Source: Lysobacteraceae bacterium (GTDB taxonomy: Bacteria > Pseudomonadota > Gammaproteobacteria > Xanthomonadales > Rhodanobacteraceae). Taken from it: a DNA stretch of 64,000 nt. Below are positions 20,541 through 32,407 of the stretch, piece by piece; position 1 is the stretch's first letter; each line of letters starts with the position of its first letter. Under the pieces are notes generated by a model. That model was not told the origin of the DNA. It saw only the letters and a list, made by a program, of their open reading frames with translations, and did no database searches. The stretch lies in assembly GCA_021372495.1 (NCBI GenBank), contig JAJFUF010000006.1:62001-126000 (forward strand), written 5' to 3'. A program made the position numbers and the translations under genes.

Positions 20541-21979
20541 GCCTTGTTCGCCTTCAGGTTTCCCAGCGCCGCCAGCTCCACCGCCGCGGCGCCGATGTCG
20601 CCGGCGCCCATCAGCAGCAGCAGGTCGCCGTCGCGCAGCAGTGCGGGCAGCGCGTTCTTCAGTTCGCGCGGATGCTCGACCAGCACCGGATCGACCTTGC
20701 CGCGCGCGCGCACCGCGCGCGCCAGCGCGCGGCCGTCGGCGTTGGCGATCGGCGCCTCGCCGGCCGGGTAGACCTCGGTCAGCACCAGCACGTCGACGCC
20801 GCTCAGCACGTTGGCGAAGTCGTCCAGCAGGTCGCGCGTGCGCGTGAAACGGTGCGGCTGGAACGCGACCACCAGGCGGCGCTCCGGCCAGCCGCCGCGC
20901 GCCGCCGCGAACACGGCGGCGAGTTCGCTGGGATGGTGGCCGTAGTCATCCACCAGCAGCGCGCGACCGTGCTCGAGCGCCAGCTCGCCGCGCTGCTGGA
21001 AGCGCCGGCCGACGCCCTGGAACTGCGCCAGCGCGCGCGCGATCGCATCGGCGTCGACGCCGAGCTGCCAGCCGACCGCGGCGGCGGCCAGCGCGTTCAG
21101 CACGTTGTGCCGGCCGGGCAGGTTCAGCGTCACCGGCTGCGCGACGTCGCGCCCCGGCAGGTGCAGGTCGAACAGCATGCGGCCGCCGTCCTGGCGCACG
21201 CCGCTGGCGCGCACGTCGGCATCGGCATGGTCGATGGCATAGGTGATCGTGCTGCGCGTCGTGGTGCGCGCCAGTTCCGCCACCTCGGGGTCGTCGACGC
21301 ACAGCACCGCCACGCCGTAGAACGGCAGGCGATGCAGGAAATCGGCGAACGCCTTCTTCACCTTGCCGAAATCGCCGTCGTAGTTCTCGAGGTGGTCGGC
21401 GTCGATGTTGGTGACGATCGCGACCACCGGCGACAGCATCAGGAACGAGCCGTCGGATTCGTCCGCTTCGGCGACCAGGTATTCGCCGCTGCCGAGCCGC
21501 GCGTGGGTGCCGGCCGAGGTGAGCTGGCCGCCGATCACGAAGGTGGGATCGAGGCCGGCCTCGGCGAGCACGCTCGCGGTCAGGCTGGTGGTGGTGGTCT
21601 TGCCGTGCGTGCCGGCGACGGCGATGCCGCGGCGGAAGCGCATCAGCTCGCCGAGCATCTCCGCGCGCGGCACCACCGGGATGCGCGCGGCGCGCGCGGC
21701 GGCCAGCTCGGGGTTGTCGGCGCGGATCGCGCTGGAGACGACCACCACGTCGGCGCCCTCGACGTTCTCGGCCGCGTGGCCGCGGTGCACGGTCACGCCC
21801 TGCGCGGCGAGCCGCGCGGTGACCGCCGAGCCGGCGCGGTCGGAGCCGGACACGGCATAGCCGAGGTTGTGCAGCACTTCGGCGATGCCGCTCATGCCGG
21901 CGCCGCCGATGCCGATGAAGTGCACGCGGCGGAACGCGTACATGATGTCGTCGTGGGCGCGGAGCCGGCGCGGGGTCAT
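20537..21979 (-). CDS. murC: UDP-N-acetylmuramate--L-alanine ligase MurC
   Basis: MurC adds L-alanine, the first residue of the peptide stem. The 480 residues start with the nucleotide-sugar binding segment [22 protein letters not shown] (about 19-40, abbreviated by its glycine-rich loop), then the ATP loop [14 protein letters not shown] (about 121-134), [10 protein letters not shown], and the Mur-ligase C-domain marker [16 protein letters not shown] 21979 overlaps the murG stop as ATGA. The protein is complete and of normal length. Confidence 0.97.
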   Translation of the reverse strand: MTPRRLRAHDDIMYAFRRVHFIGIGGAGMSGIAEVLHNLGYAVSGSDRAGSAVTARLAAQGVTVHRGHAAENVEGADVVVVSSAIRADNPELAAARAARIPVVPRAEMLGELMRFRRGIAVAGTHGKTTTTSLTASVLAEAGLDPTFVIGGQLTSAGTHARLGSGEYLVAEADESDGSFLMLSPVVAIVTNIDADHLENYDGDFGKVKKAFADFLHRLPFYGVAVLCVDDPEVAELARTTTRSTITYAIDHADADVRASGVRQDGGRMLFDLHLPGRDVAQPVTLNLPGRHNVLNALAAAAVGWQLGVDADAIARALAQFQGVGRRFQQRGELALEHGRALLVDDYGHHPSELAAVFAAARGGWPERRLVVAFQPHRFTRTRDLLDDFANVLSGVDVLVLTEVYPAGEAPIANADGRALARAVRARGKVDPVLVEHPRELKNALPALLRDGDLLLLMGAGDIGAAAVELAALGNLKANKA

Positions 21980-23058
21980 GCGGCCGCCTCCATGCACGCC
22001 GCGGCGATCGTCGCCGCGGCTTCCGGCTTGGCCAGCGTGCGCGCCGCCTGCGCCATCGCCAGCAGGCGCGCGCGGTCGGCAAGCAGGCCGTCGAACTGCG
22101 CGGCGAGACGTGCGGCGTCCAGCTCGCGCTCCTGGATCATCAGCGCCGCACCCACCGCGACCATCGCCTCGGCGTTGCGCGTCTGGTGGTCGTCGACCGC
22201 GTGCGGGAACGGCACCAGCACCGCAGCGAGCCCGGCCGCGGCGAGCTCGGCGAGGGTCAGGGCGCCGGCGCGGCACGCGGCGAGGTCGGCCCAGGCGTAG
22301 GCCGCGGCCATGTCGTCGATGAACGGCTCGACGCGCGCCTCGACGCCGGCCGCGGCGTAGGCGGCGCGGGTTTCCTCGACGCCGCGCGCGCCGCACTGGT
22401 GCAGCACCTCGGGGCGGCGCTCGCGCGGCAGCCGCGCCAGCGCTTCCGGCACGCGCAGGTTCAGCGCGCGCGCACCCTGGCTGCCGCCCAGCACCAGCAG
22501 GCGCGCGCGTCCGGCGCGCTGCGCCATGCGCGCTGCCGGCGCCGGCAGCGCGGCGATCGCGGCGCGCACGGGATTGCCCACCCATGCGGCCTCGTTGGCC
22601 GCCGGGAACGCATCGGCGAAGCCGGCCAGCACGCGCCGCGCCAGCTTCGCCAGCACCTTGTTGGTGAAACCGGGCACGCGGTTCTGCTCGTGGATCAGCA
22701 GCGGACGGCCGGTCAGCCACGCGGCGACGCCGCCGGGCCCGGCCACGTAGCCGCCCATCGACAGCACCGCGCGCGGGCGCACGCGGCGCAGCGCCGCCAG
22801 CGAGGCGACCAGCGCGCGCGCCAGCATCCACGGCGCCTGCAGGCGCGCGCGCCAACCCTTGCCGCGCAGGCCGGCCACCGGGACGATCTCCAGCGGGATG
22901 TCGCGCGCCGGCACCAGCTTCGTCTCCAGGCCGCCGGCCGCGCCCAGCCATGCCACCGGCACGCCGCGCGCGCGCAGCGCTTCGGCCACGGCGAGGCCGG
23001 GGAAGATGTGGCCGCCGGTGCCGCCGGCCATGATCAGCACGGGCGCGTCCGCCTTCAT
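21976..23058 (-). CDS. murG: Lipid II-forming N-acetylglucosaminyltransferase MurG
   Basis: MurG transfers GlcNAc from UDP-GlcNAc to lipid I at the inner face of the membrane. The 360 residues contain the acceptor loop [19 protein letters not shown] (about 10-28), [12 protein letters not shown], the glycine-rich [12 protein letters not shown], and the donor-binding segment [16 protein letters not shown] with [15 protein letters not shown]. This is a complete GT28 enzyme. It is coupled by ATGA overlaps to ftsW upstream and murC downstream, and no murD is present in the cluster. Confidence 0.97.
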   Translation of the reverse strand: MKADAPVLIMAGGTGGHIFPGLAVAEALRARGVPVAWLGAAGGLETKLVPARDIPLEIVPVAGLRGKGWRARLQAPWMLARALVASLAALRRVRPRAVLSMGGYVAGPGGVAAWLTGRPLLIHEQNRVPGFTNKVLAKLARRVLAGFADAFPAANEAAWVGNPVRAAIAALPAPAARMAQRAGRARLLVLGGSQGARALNLRVPEALARLPRERRPEVLHQCGARGVEETRAAYAAAGVEARVEPFIDDMAAAYAWADLAACRAGALTLAELAAAGLAAVLVPFPHAVDDHQTRNAEAMVAVGAALMIQERELDAARLAAQFDGLLADRARLLAMAQAARTLAKPEAAATIAAACMEAAA

Positions 23059-24266
23059 GCGCCCGCCTCCTCGGCCAGCGTCGGCGCCGCGACGCGCGCC
23101 GCCATGCGCCGCGTGTCCTCGGCGCGGGTGATTTCGTAGCCGGCGCGCAGCAGCACGCCGGCCATCACGCAGGTCATCAGCACGCTGGAACCGCCGGAGC
23201 TGATCAGCGGCAGCGTCAGGCCCTTGGTCGGCAGCACGCCGAGGTTGACGCCGACCGACACCAGCGCCTGCAGGCCCAGCGTCAGCGACAGCCCGAACGC
23301 GACGTAGCCGGCGAAGCGCTGGCCCAGCTCGACGCCCTTCAGGCCCAGCCACAGGCCGCGGCCGACCAGCAGCGCGAACAGGCCCAGCACCAGCACGATG
23401 CCGGCGAGGCCGAGCTCCTCGGCGATCACCGCGAGGATGAAGTCGGTGTGCGCCTCGGGCAGGTAGAACAGCTTCTGCACCGAGCCGCCGAGGCCGACGC
23501 CGAACCACTCGCCGCGGCCGATGGCGATCAGCGCCTGGGTCAACTGGAAGCCGTCGTTGAACGGATCCTTCCACGGATCGAGGAACGAGGTGAGGCGCTT
23601 GATGCGGTAGTCCTCGGTCAGCGCCGCCCACGCCAGCGCCGGCGCCAGCGGCGCGCCGAGCAGCACCAGGTTGCGCATGCGCGCGCCACCCAGCCAGATC
23701 ATGCCGACGCTGACGCTGACGATCAGCGCCGCCGAACCGAAGTCCGGCTGCGCCAGCAGCAGCAGCAGCACCAGCCCGGCCACGCCGACCGGCTTGACGA
23801 CGCCGAACAGCTTGCGCTCGACGCCGTCGCGGTGGCGCACCAGGTAGCTCGCCATGTACACCACCACCACCAGCTTCACCGCCTCGACCGGCTGGAAGCC
23901 GATCACCAGCAGGTTGATCCAGCGGCGCGCGCCGTTGATGCGCATGCCGATGCCGGGCAGGAACACCAGCAGCAGCGCGATGAAGGCGAGCAGCATCAGC
24001 AGGAATGCGTGCTTCTCGAGCAGCTTCAGCTCGGTGCGCGCGGCGATCGCCGCCAGCACGCTGCCGAAGCCGAGGAACATCAGGTGCTTCTTCAGGTAAT
24101 AGAACGCGCCGATGTGCTCGCCGTCGGCGACCGCGATCGAACTGGACGCCACCATCACGATGCCGAGGCAAGCCAGCCCGAGCGCGGCGAGCAGCAGCCA
24201 CGCGTCCCAGCGCCCCTGCGGGCCCTGGCGGCGAATCGCCTGCGTCTGGCGCAACCAGTCGAACAT
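23055..24266 (-). CDS. ftsW: Peptidoglycan glycosyltransferase FtsW
   Basis: FtsW is the SEDS-family polymerase of septal peptidoglycan, working with FtsI. The 403-residue protein has about ten membrane helices. SEDS motifs include [32 protein letters not shown], the catalytic-loop region [36 protein letters not shown], and the terminal [15 protein letters not shown]. The start overlaps the mraY stop by one base (TGATG). In most gammaproteobacteria murD lies between these two genes; here there is no space for it. Confidence 0.96.
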   Translation of the reverse strand: MFDWLRQTQAIRRQGPQGRWDAWLLLAALGLACLGIVMVASSSIAVADGEHIGAFYYLKKHLMFLGFGSVLAAIAARTELKLLEKHAFLLMLLAFIALLLVFLPGIGMRINGARRWINLLVIGFQPVEAVKLVVVVYMASYLVRHRDGVERKLFGVVKPVGVAGLVLLLLLAQPDFGSAALIVSVSVGMIWLGGARMRNLVLLGAPLAPALAWAALTEDYRIKRLTSFLDPWKDPFNDGFQLTQALIAIGRGEWFGVGLGGSVQKLFYLPEAHTDFILAVIAEELGLAGIVLVLGLFALLVGRGLWLGLKGVELGQRFAGYVAFGLSLTLGLQALVSVGVNLGVLPTKGLTLPLISSGGSSVLMTCVMAGVLLRAGYEITRAEDTRRMAARVAAPTLAEEAGA

Positions 24267-25348
24267 CACCGCACCTTCAAGGTCGCCAAACCGACCAGCA
24301 CCAGCACCACGCTGATGATCCAGAAGCGCACGATCACGCGCGGCTCGGGCCAGCCCTTCAGTTCGAAGTGGTGGTGGATCGGCGCCATGCGGAACAGCCG
24401 CTTGCCGGTCAGCTTGAAGCTGGCCACCTGCAGCATCACCGAGGCGGTCTCCATCACGAACACGCCGCCCATCACCAGCAACACGATCTCCTGGCGCACG
24501 ATCACCGCGATGCAGCCGAGCGCGGCGCCGATCGCCAGCGCGCCGACGTCGCCCATGAACACCTGCGCCGGATAGGCGTTGAACCACAGGAAGCCGAGCC
24601 CGGCGCCGGCCAGCGCGGCGCAGAAGATCGCGAGCTCGCCCGCGCCCGGGATCGCCGGGATGCCGAGGTACTGCGAGAACACCGCGTTGCCGGCGAGGTA
24701 GGCGAACACGCCCAGCGCGGCGGCGACCAGCACCGCGGGCATGATCGCCAGGCCGTCGAGGCCGTCGGTCAGGTTCACCGCGTTGGAGAAGCCGACCACG
24801 ATGAAGTAGCCGACCACCACCGACAGCGCGCCGAGCGGGATCGCCACGTGCTTGAACAGCGGCACGTACAGCTCGGTGGCGGCGGAGGTGTCGGCGGTCA
24901 GGAACAGGAACAGCGCGGCGCCGAGGCCGAACACGGACTGCCAGAAATACTTCCAGCGCGCCGGCAGGCCGCGGCTGTCCTTCAGCACCAGCTTCTTGTA
25001 GTCGTCGTAGAAGCCGATCGCGCCGAACGCCAGCGTGATGCCGAGCACGATCCACACGTAGCGGTTGCCGAGATCCGCCCATAGCAGCGTGGCGACCGCG
25101 ATCGAAGCGAGGATCAGCGCGCCGCCCATGGTCGGCGTGCCGGCCTTGCTGAGGTGCGACTGCGGGCCGTCCTTGCGGATCACCTGCCCGGCCTTGATCG
25201 CGGCCAGCTTGCGGATCAGCCCGGGGCCGAGCAGCAGCGAGATCGCCAGCGCGGTCAGCGCGCTCATGATCGAGCGGAAAGTGATGTACTGGAACAGGTG
25301 GAAGGCGTTGACGTACGCCTTCAGCCATTCCGCCAGTTCAAGCAGCAT
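24266..25348 (-). CDS. mraY: Phospho-N-acetylmuramoyl-pentapeptide transferase MraY
   Basis: MraY attaches the UDP-MurNAc-pentapeptide to undecaprenyl phosphate, making lipid I. The 360 residues form ten membrane helices. Diagnostic segments are [13 protein letters not shown] (about 68-80), [11 protein letters not shown] with the paired aspartates, [14 protein letters not shown] with the conserved Asn and Asp, and the histidine-rich [15 protein letters not shown]. Its 5' end overlaps the murF 3' end by 11 bases. Normal length and full motif set. Confidence 0.97.
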   Translation of the reverse strand: MLLELAEWLKAYVNAFHLFQYITFRSIMSALTALAISLLLGPGLIRKLAAIKAGQVIRKDGPQSHLSKAGTPTMGGALILASIAVATLLWADLGNRYVWIVLGITLAFGAIGFYDDYKKLVLKDSRGLPARWKYFWQSVFGLGAALFLFLTADTSAATELYVPLFKHVAIPLGALSVVVGYFIVVGFSNAVNLTDGLDGLAIMPAVLVAAALGVFAYLAGNAVFSQYLGIPAIPGAGELAIFCAALAGAGLGFLWFNAYPAQVFMGDVGALAIGAALGCIAVIVRQEIVLLVMGGVFVMETASVMLQVASFKLTGKRLFRMAPIHHHFELKGWPEPRVIVRFWIISVVLVLVGLATLKVR

Positions 25349-26698
25349 GCCGTTCCCCTCCCCCGTCGTGCCCCAGCAGCGCGGCGACCACCCGGTCCAT
25401 TGCCGACGAGCGCGAACCTTTCACCAGGCAGACCACGCCCGGTTTCAGCGCGACGCGCAACGCGGCGATCAGCGCCGTCTGGTCGGCGAAATGCTCGGCG
25501 CCTGCGCCGAACGCCTCCGCGGCGGCGCGGCTCAACCGGCCCACCGCGTACAGCCGCACGATGCCGCTGCGCCTGGCGAGCGTGCCGATCTCGGCATGCA
25601 GGCGTTCGGCCTCGGGGCCGAGCTCGGCCATGTCGCCCAGCACCAGCCATGGCCGGCCGGCCTCCAGCGCCAGCGTGGCGATCGCCGCCGCGGTGGAACC
25701 GGGGTTGGCGTTGTAGCTGTCGTCGATCAGCGTCCAGCCGGCACGGGTGACGTGGCGCAGCAGGCGCCCGGCCACGGTCGGCGCCTGTTCCAAGCCCTCG
25801 CGGATCGTCGCCAGCGGCACGCCGAGCGCGCAGGCGATCGACGCCGCGGCCAGGGCGTTCATCACGTTGTGGCGGCCGGCCAGCGGCAGCATCACCTCGG
25901 TCGCGCCCTGCGGCGTGTTCAGCACGAAGTCGCTGGTCGCGCCCAGCGCGCGGATCTCGGCACCGACGTCCGCCGCATGGTCCAGCCCGAAGCGCAGCAC
26001 ATGGCGCGTCCCGGCGAGGCCGGCGAAGAAGCCGGCGAAGGCGTCGTCGGCATTGATCACGGCGATGCCGTCGCCGGGCAGCGCCTGGTAGAGCGCGCCC
26101 TTGGTCCCGGCCACGCCTTCCAGACTGCCCATGCGCTCAAGGTGCGCCGGCGCGATGTTGTTGACGAGGCCGATTTCGGGCCGCGCGATGGCGGCCAGGT
26201 AGGCGATGTCGCCGGGCTTGCCGGCCCCCATCTCCAGCACCGCGTACTCGGCGTCCTCGGGCATCTCCAGCAGGGTCAGCGGCAGGCCGATCTCGTTGTT
26301 GAAGTTGCCGGCATTGACGTGGGTGCGGCCGTGGCGGGCCAGGATCGAGGCGGTCAGCGTCTTCACCGTGGTCTTGCCGTTGGAGCCGGTGATGCCGATC
26401 ACGCGCGCGCGCCGCTGCGCGCGCACCGCGCTGGCGAGGTCGCCCAGCGCCAGCAGCGTGTCGGCCACCAGCACCTGCGGGATCGGTGCGTCCACCTTGC
26501 GCGCCACCAGCGCGGCGGCCGCGCCGTGCGCCGCCGCCGCGGCGACGAAGTCGTGTCCGTCCTGGCGCTCGCCCTGCAGCGCGACGAACAGCTCGCCGCC
26601 GCCCAGCTTGCGCGTGTCGGTGCAGACGCCGCGCACCGGCGCGTCCGCGCCGTGCAGGCTGCCGCGCGTCCACAGGGCGATCTCGGACAGCCGCAGGT

Positions 26699-26705
<7 letters not shown>
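25338..26705 (-). CDS. murF: UDP-N-acetylmuramoyl-tripeptide--D-alanyl-D-alanine ligase MurF
   Basis: MurF adds the D-Ala-D-Ala made by DdlB to the UDP-MurNAc-tripeptide. The 455 residues show the N-terminal [20 protein letters not shown] (about 24-43), the ATP loop [16 protein letters not shown] (about 102-117), [22 protein letters not shown], and [14 protein letters not shown] in the C-terminal half. ATG 26705 overlaps murE by 7 bases. The later [12 protein letters not shown] is the typical C-terminal signature. Confidence 0.97.
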
Positions 26706-28302
<1,597 letters not shown>

Positions 28303-28306
<4 letters not shown>

Positions 28307-30108
28307 GGCGTGCCGCCCTCCTCGTAGTTGGTGCTGCCCGGCGCGTAGTCCGGCGGCGGGCTGGTGCGGCCGATCGGCGCGCCGAGGTCGGGGCCGCCGG
28401 TGTACCAGCGGCGCACGTTGTCCGGCGGCACGTCCAGCAGGCGCAGCGCGCCGTCCATCACGCGGCTGAACGCCGGCGCGGAAACGAAGCCGCCGTAGTA
28501 GCTCTTCTTCTGCGGGTCGCTGATCACCACCACGCCGACCAGGCGCGGTGCGCTGGCCGGCACGATGCCGGCGAACAGGCTGACGTACTTGTCCTCGTAG
28601 CCGCCGCCGGAGGCGATGTGCGAGGTGCCGGTCTTGCCGGCGACGCTGTAGTTGGCGACCGCCGCCTTCAGCGCGGTGCCCTCGGGGCTGACCACGGTTT
28701 CCAGCATCTTCACGATCGTGCGCGCGATCTGCGGATCGAGCACGGCGTTGGCCGGGTTGTCGGCGCCCTTGACGAAGCTCGGCTGGCGCAGCCGCCCGCC
28801 GTTGGCCAGCGCGGCGTAGGCCTCGGCCAGTTGCAGCGCGGTGACGTTGAGGCCGTAGCCGTAGGCCAGCGTGACCTTGGTCAGGCCGTTCCAGGCGCGC
28901 ACTTCCGGCAGCAGCCCGGGCGACTCGCCGGGAAAGCCGCTGCCGGTGCCGGCACCGAAGCCGAAGCGGCGGAACATGTCGTACAGGTGGTTGTTGTCCA
29001 GCGTCAGCGCGATCTTCGAGGCGCCGACGTTGCTGGAATAGGTGAGCACCCCGGTGACGTCGATCAGGCCGTGGTTGTGCGTGTCGCGCACGGTGTGGTT
29101 GAGATACTGGAACGTGCCGGGCGAGGTGTCGATCGGCGTGTCCGGCTTCCACTTGCCGCTCTCCAGCGCGGCGGCGATGGTGAACGGCTTCATCGTCGAG
29201 CCGGGCTCGATCACGTCGGTGACCGCGCGGTTGCGGCGGGCGGCGGGCGGGCTGGCGCCGACCGCGTTGGGGTTGTACGAGGGCTGGTTGACCATCGCCA
29301 GCACCTCGCCGCTGCGCACGTCCAGCACCACCATCGAAGCCGATTTCGCCTCGAATTCCTGCACCGCCTTGGCCAGCTCGCGGTAGGCGAGGTACTGGAT
29401 GCGGCGGTCGATGCTGAGGGTGAGGTCGCGGCCGGGCTGCGGTTCGCGCACCAGTTCGACGTTCTCGACGACGTGACCGCGGCGGTCGCGGATCACGCGC
29501 TTGGCGCCGGGCTTGCCGGCCAGCCAGTCGTCGAAGGCGAGTTCCAGCCCTTCCTGGCCGCGGTCGTCGATGTTGGTGATGCCGAGCACGTGCGCCATCG
29601 CCTCGCCGCTCGGGTAGTAGCGGCGGAACTCGCGCTGGCCGTTGACGCCGGGGATGCCGAGCGCGATCACCGCCTGCGCGGCCTCCGGGCTCATCTGCCG
29701 CTTGAGGTAGACGAACTCGCGGTCGGCGCGCTGGTTGAGGCGCTGCTCGAGATCGCCGGCGTCGACGCCCAGCGCCTTGGCCAGCGCCGGCAGGCGGTCG
29801 GCATGCTCCAGCACCTCCTGCGGGTTGGCCCAGATCGACTCGACCGGCGTCGACACCGCCAGCGGCTCGCCGTTGCGGTCGAAGATCGTGCCGCGCGACA
29901 CCGGGATCGGGATCTCGCGCAGGAAGCGCGCGTCGCCCTGCTCCTGCAGGAAGTCCTTGCGCACCACCTGCAGGTCGAGCGCGCGCACCACCAGGCCGGT
30001 CGCCGCCAGCGCCAGCAGCATGCCGACCAGATACAGCCGCCTGCGCGTGCTCGGCCCCGCGTTGCGGCGCGGCGCGGGCAGTTCGAGCTGGTCCTTGCGG
30101 AACATCAT
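28303..30108 (-). CDS. ftsI: Septal peptidoglycan transpeptidase FtsI (PBP3)
   Basis: FtsI crosslinks septal peptidoglycan together with FtsW and is a beta-lactam target. The 601 residues have a short cytoplasmic end, one membrane helix (about 23-42), a PBP dimerisation domain starting [20 protein letters not shown] (about 66-85), and the transpeptidase domain. The three active-site motifs are intact: STMK in [15 protein letters not shown] in [11 protein letters not shown], and KTG in [11 protein letters not shown] 30108 overlaps the ftsL stop as ATGA; a second ATG follows immediately. murE is coupled downstream. Confidence 0.97.
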
Positions 30109-30377
30109 CGCTGGATCAGCTCCACGTCGGCGGGCGGCGGATTGAGCATGCCGAACCGGCTGCGCGCCATGTCCTCGACGCGACTGGGATCGGCCCAGGT
30201 CGCCTGTTCCAGTTCGAGCCGGCCGAAGTCGACGTTCAGCTCGTCGCGGCCGTTCTCCAGGCGGGTCAGCTCGACGAACAGCGCACGGCTCTCGTGACGC
30301 GACCACACCACCGCGATCGCGCTGACCAGGTCGGCGACCAGCAGCGCGGCGAAGGCGAGCGCGGCGAGCAGCCTCAT
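30105..30377 (-). CDS. ftsL: Cell division protein FtsL
   Basis: This is a 90-residue bitopic membrane protein. The membrane helix is at about 2-23 and is followed by a periplasmic coiled coil ([21 protein letters not shown]) and the conserved closing stretch [17 protein letters not shown], which is typical of FtsL. It forms a complex with FtsB and FtsQ. Its position between rsmH and ftsI and its ATGA overlaps on both sides confirm the call despite low sequence conservation in the family. Confidence 0.93.
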   Translation of the reverse strand: MRLLAALAFAALLVADLVSAIAVVWSRHESRALFVELTRLENGRDELNVDFGRLELEQATWADPSRVEDMARSRFGMLNPPPADVELIQR

Positions 30378-31318
30378 GCGCGGCGCTCCGCCACGCGCAG
30401 CACCGCCGAACGGGCGCGCGGATTGGTCGCCAGCTCGGCGTCGGAGGGGAAGCGCGCCTTGCCGACCGCGGCGAGCCGCGGCGCGGCCGGCGCGACCGGC
30501 GGCCCGCGGCGCGTCTGCACGCGCACGCCGGATTCCGTCCGGATGAACTGCTTGACCACACGATCCTCCAGCGAGTGGAAGCTGATCACCGCCAGGCGCC
30601 CGCCCGGCTTCAGCCGCGCCAGCGCCGCCTGCAAACCCTTTTCCAGCGCGTCCAGCTCGCCGTTCACGTGGATGCGCAGCGCCTGGAAGCTGCGCGTCGC
30701 CGGATGCTTGCCCGGCTCGCGCCGCCCCACCGCGCGCGCGACCAGGTCGGCCAGCTCGCCGGTGCGCCGGATCGGCGCCTCGCGCCGTCGCGCCACGATT
30801 GCGCGCGCGATGCGCCGGCTCATGCGCTCCTCGCCGTAGCGCCACAGCACGTCGGCGATATCGCGCTCGTCCGCCCGCGCCAGGAAGTCCGCCGCACTCT
30901 CGCCGCCGGTGGGGTCCATGCGCATGTCGAGCGGCGCGTCGGCCATGAAGCTGAAGCCGCGCGCCGCCTCGTCCAGTTGCGGCGAGGACACGCCGAGATC
31001 GAGCAGCACGCCGTCCAGCCCTTCCGCCGTCGCCTCCCACGCCGCGAGTTCCGCGAAGCTGCCGTGGCGGATCGCGACGCGCGCGTCGCCGGCGAAATCG
31101 CGCCGCGCCGCCGCGATCGCCGCGGGGTCCCGGTCCATCAGCAGCAGCCGTCCGTCCGCCCCCAGCCGATCGAGGATCGCGCGCGCGTGGCCGCCGCGCC
31201 CGAACGTCCCGTCCAGGTAACGCCCGCCAGGCCGCACCGCCAACCCCTCCAGCGCCTCTTCCAGCATGACCGGGATGTGTCGCAGCTCTTCGCCCGCCAT
31301 CGCCGCCATCCCGTTCAT
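30374..31318 (-). CDS. rsmH: 16S rRNA (cytosine-1402-N4)-methyltransferase RsmH (MraW)
   Basis: RsmH methylates C1402 in the ribosomal P site. Key segments are [28 protein letters not shown] (about 36-49, AdoMet loop), [20 protein letters not shown] (about 106-125), MRMDPTGG and the C-terminal [15 protein letters not shown]. The start is uncertain: ATG 31318 is listed, but in-frame ATGs at 31309 and 31300 are possible, the latter giving [10 protein letters not shown]. Its ribosome-binding site is weak and it begins 7 bases after mraZ, so translation may be coupled. Confidence 0.96.
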   Translation of the reverse strand: MNGMAAMAGEELRHIPVMLEEALEGLAVRPGGRYLDGTFGRGGHARAILDRLGADGRLLLMDRDPAAIAAARRDFAGDARVAIRHGSFAELAAWEATAEGLDGVLLDLGVSSPQLDEAARGFSFMADAPLDMRMDPTGGESAADFLARADERDIADVLWRYGEERMSRRIARAIVARRREAPIRRTGELADLVARAVGRREPGKHPATRSFQALRIHVNGELDALEKGLQAALARLKPGGRLAVISFHSLEDRVVKQFIRTESGVRVQTRRGPPVAPAAPRLAAVGKARFPSDAELATNPRARSAVLRVAERRA

Positions 31319-31325
31319 CGCTTCG

Positions 31326-31772
31326 CTAAAGCCTCAAGCCCGCCATGTCCTCGCTGATCTCGCCCTCGCCGATCGTCTGCCGGATCTTGGCGAGGTGCGC
31401 CTGTTCGCTCCAAAGCTCGAACTTGTTGCCCATGCCGAGCAGCACCGCGCGTTTCTCGATGCCGGCCGCGGCGCGCTGGCTGGCCGGCAGCAGGATGCGC
31501 CCCGCGCCGTCCGGCTCGACCTGCGCCGCGGCGCCGACCAGCTTCATCTGCAGCGCGCGATGCACCGCCTTGACGCTGGGCAGCGCGTTCACCTGGTCGC
31601 GCACGCGCTCCCACTCCTGCTGCGGGAAGATCCACAGGCAGCCGGACTCGAACGGGTTGTAGGTCAGCACCAGACGGTTGCCGCAGGCCTGCGCGACCGG
31701 CTCCCGATACGCGGTCGGGATGGCCAGGCGGCCCTTTTCGTCGACGCTGATGGCGGTTTCACCCTGGAACAC
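31326..31772 (-). CDS. mraZ: Transcriptional regulator MraZ
   Basis: MraZ is a ring-forming AbrB-like DNA-binding protein that controls the dcw operon. The 148 residues comprise two SpoVT/AbrB-type repeats, each with the DXXXR signature: [15 protein letters not shown] (about 9-23) and [15 protein letters not shown] (about 86-100). It is the first gene of the cluster, directly behind a promoter with four GTGGG-like boxes at 10-base spacing. This strongly suggests autoregulation as shown in E. coli. Confidence 0.96.
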   Translation of the reverse strand: MFQGETAISVDEKGRLAIPTAYREPVAQACGNRLVLTYNPFESGCLWIFPQQEWERVRDQVNALPSVKAVHRALQMKLVGAAAQVEPDGAGRILLPASQRAAAGIEKRAVLLGMGNKFELWSEQAHLAKIRQTIGEGEISEDMAGLRL

Positions 31773-31786
31773 GGTCGCGGCCTGTT

Positions 31787-31848
31787 ACCACAAATTCCCA
31801 CGATTTCACACTCGAACCCACGATAGTCGCAGGGTTTGAGACTGTCAA
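31787..31848 (-). promoter_or_regulatory. dcw promoter with four MraZ boxes
   Basis: On the minus strand TTGACA (31843-31848) and TATCGT (31820-31825) are separated by exactly 17 bases. Just downstream are GTGGG (31817-31821), GTGTG (31807-31811), GTGGG (31797-31801) and GTGGT (31787-31791), each exactly 10 bases from the next, all on the same face of the helix. MraZ is known to bind TGGG direct repeats near the mraZ promoter. The first box overlaps the -10 element, so binding should block RNA polymerase. Confidence 0.88.
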
Positions 31849-31993
31849 GGGAAATTTCGCTTGCAGATCAAGGAGAAAGGCGAAACCGTGGCAGTGCTTA
31901 CAGCCATCTCTGAGAAACGTTCCGAAGGTGTTTGAAAGAAAAGGATTTCACTTGGACGCTTCGCGGCTCTTCGGCTTGGCGGACACGCCGAGC

Positions 31994-32019
31994 GGCACGG
32001 CGCTTGCTAGCGCCATGCC
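31994..32019 (-). terminator. Hairpin downstream of rnpB
   Basis: A 10-base-pair stem with one mismatch (GGCACGGCGC / GCGCCATGCC) and a 6-base loop lies about 17 bases beyond the rnpB 3' end on the minus strand. A TTTTTT run lies between rnpB and the hairpin rather than after it. The element may limit processing or read-through from rnpB toward mraZ. Bases 31849-31993 hold no gene. Confidence 0.45.
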
Positions 32020-32035
32020 GTCGGCAGGAAAAAAT

Positions 32036-32394
32036 GGAGTCGGCCTGTAAGCCGGGTCCTGTACGCCTCGCGGCGTGACAGTCATTCCTCTCGGCCGCGC
32101 GTCGCCACGCGGCTCCAGCGACCTACCCGGGAACGGCGCGGGCCACGCCATCGTTCCCCTATTCGGTCTTGCTCCGGGTGGGGTTTGCCGTGCCACGCGG
32201 CGTTGGCCCCGCGCGCGGTGCGCTCTTACCGCACCGTTTCACCCTTGCCTGATCCCTTGCGGGCCATCGGCGGTTTGCTCTCTGTTGCACTTTCCGTCGG
32301 CTCGCGCCGCCCAGGCGTTACCTGGCACCCTGCCCTATGGAGCCCGGACTTTCCTCGACGCGCTTGCGCGCGGCGCGACTGTCCGGCCGACTCC
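32036..32394 (-). ncRNA. rnpB: RNase P RNA, type A
   Basis: The minus strand reads as a bacterial A-type RNase P RNA of about 359 bases. The ends pair as the P1 helix (GGAGTCGGCC at the 5' end and GGCCGACTCC at the 3' end). Conserved core pieces occur in order: GAGGAAAGTCCGGGCTCC, CATAGGGCAGGGTGCCAGG, GGAAAGTGCAACAGAGAGCA, AAGGGTGAAACGGTGCGG, TAAGAGCGCACCG, and near the 3' end CGGCTTACAGGCC. It matures tRNA 5' ends with RnpA. It lies between rsmI and mraZ, an arrangement seen in related genomes. Confidence 0.97.
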
Positions 32395-32401
32395 GGCGTC
32401 T

Positions 32402-32407
32402 ATTCTA
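32402..32407 (-). promoter_or_regulatory. Candidate -10 element for rnpB
   Basis: TAGAAT on the minus strand ends 7 bases before the predicted 5' end of RNase P RNA, within one of the few AT-rich spots here. It lies directly before, and partly beyond, the rsmI stop at 32408-32410. No convincing -35 box is visible, because that region is the GC-rich end of rsmI. Confidence 0.45.

Noticed and set aside
31948-32196. A short open frame on the minus strand overlapping rnpB
   Set aside because: The bases are the conserved RNase P RNA core, so the frame is coincidental.
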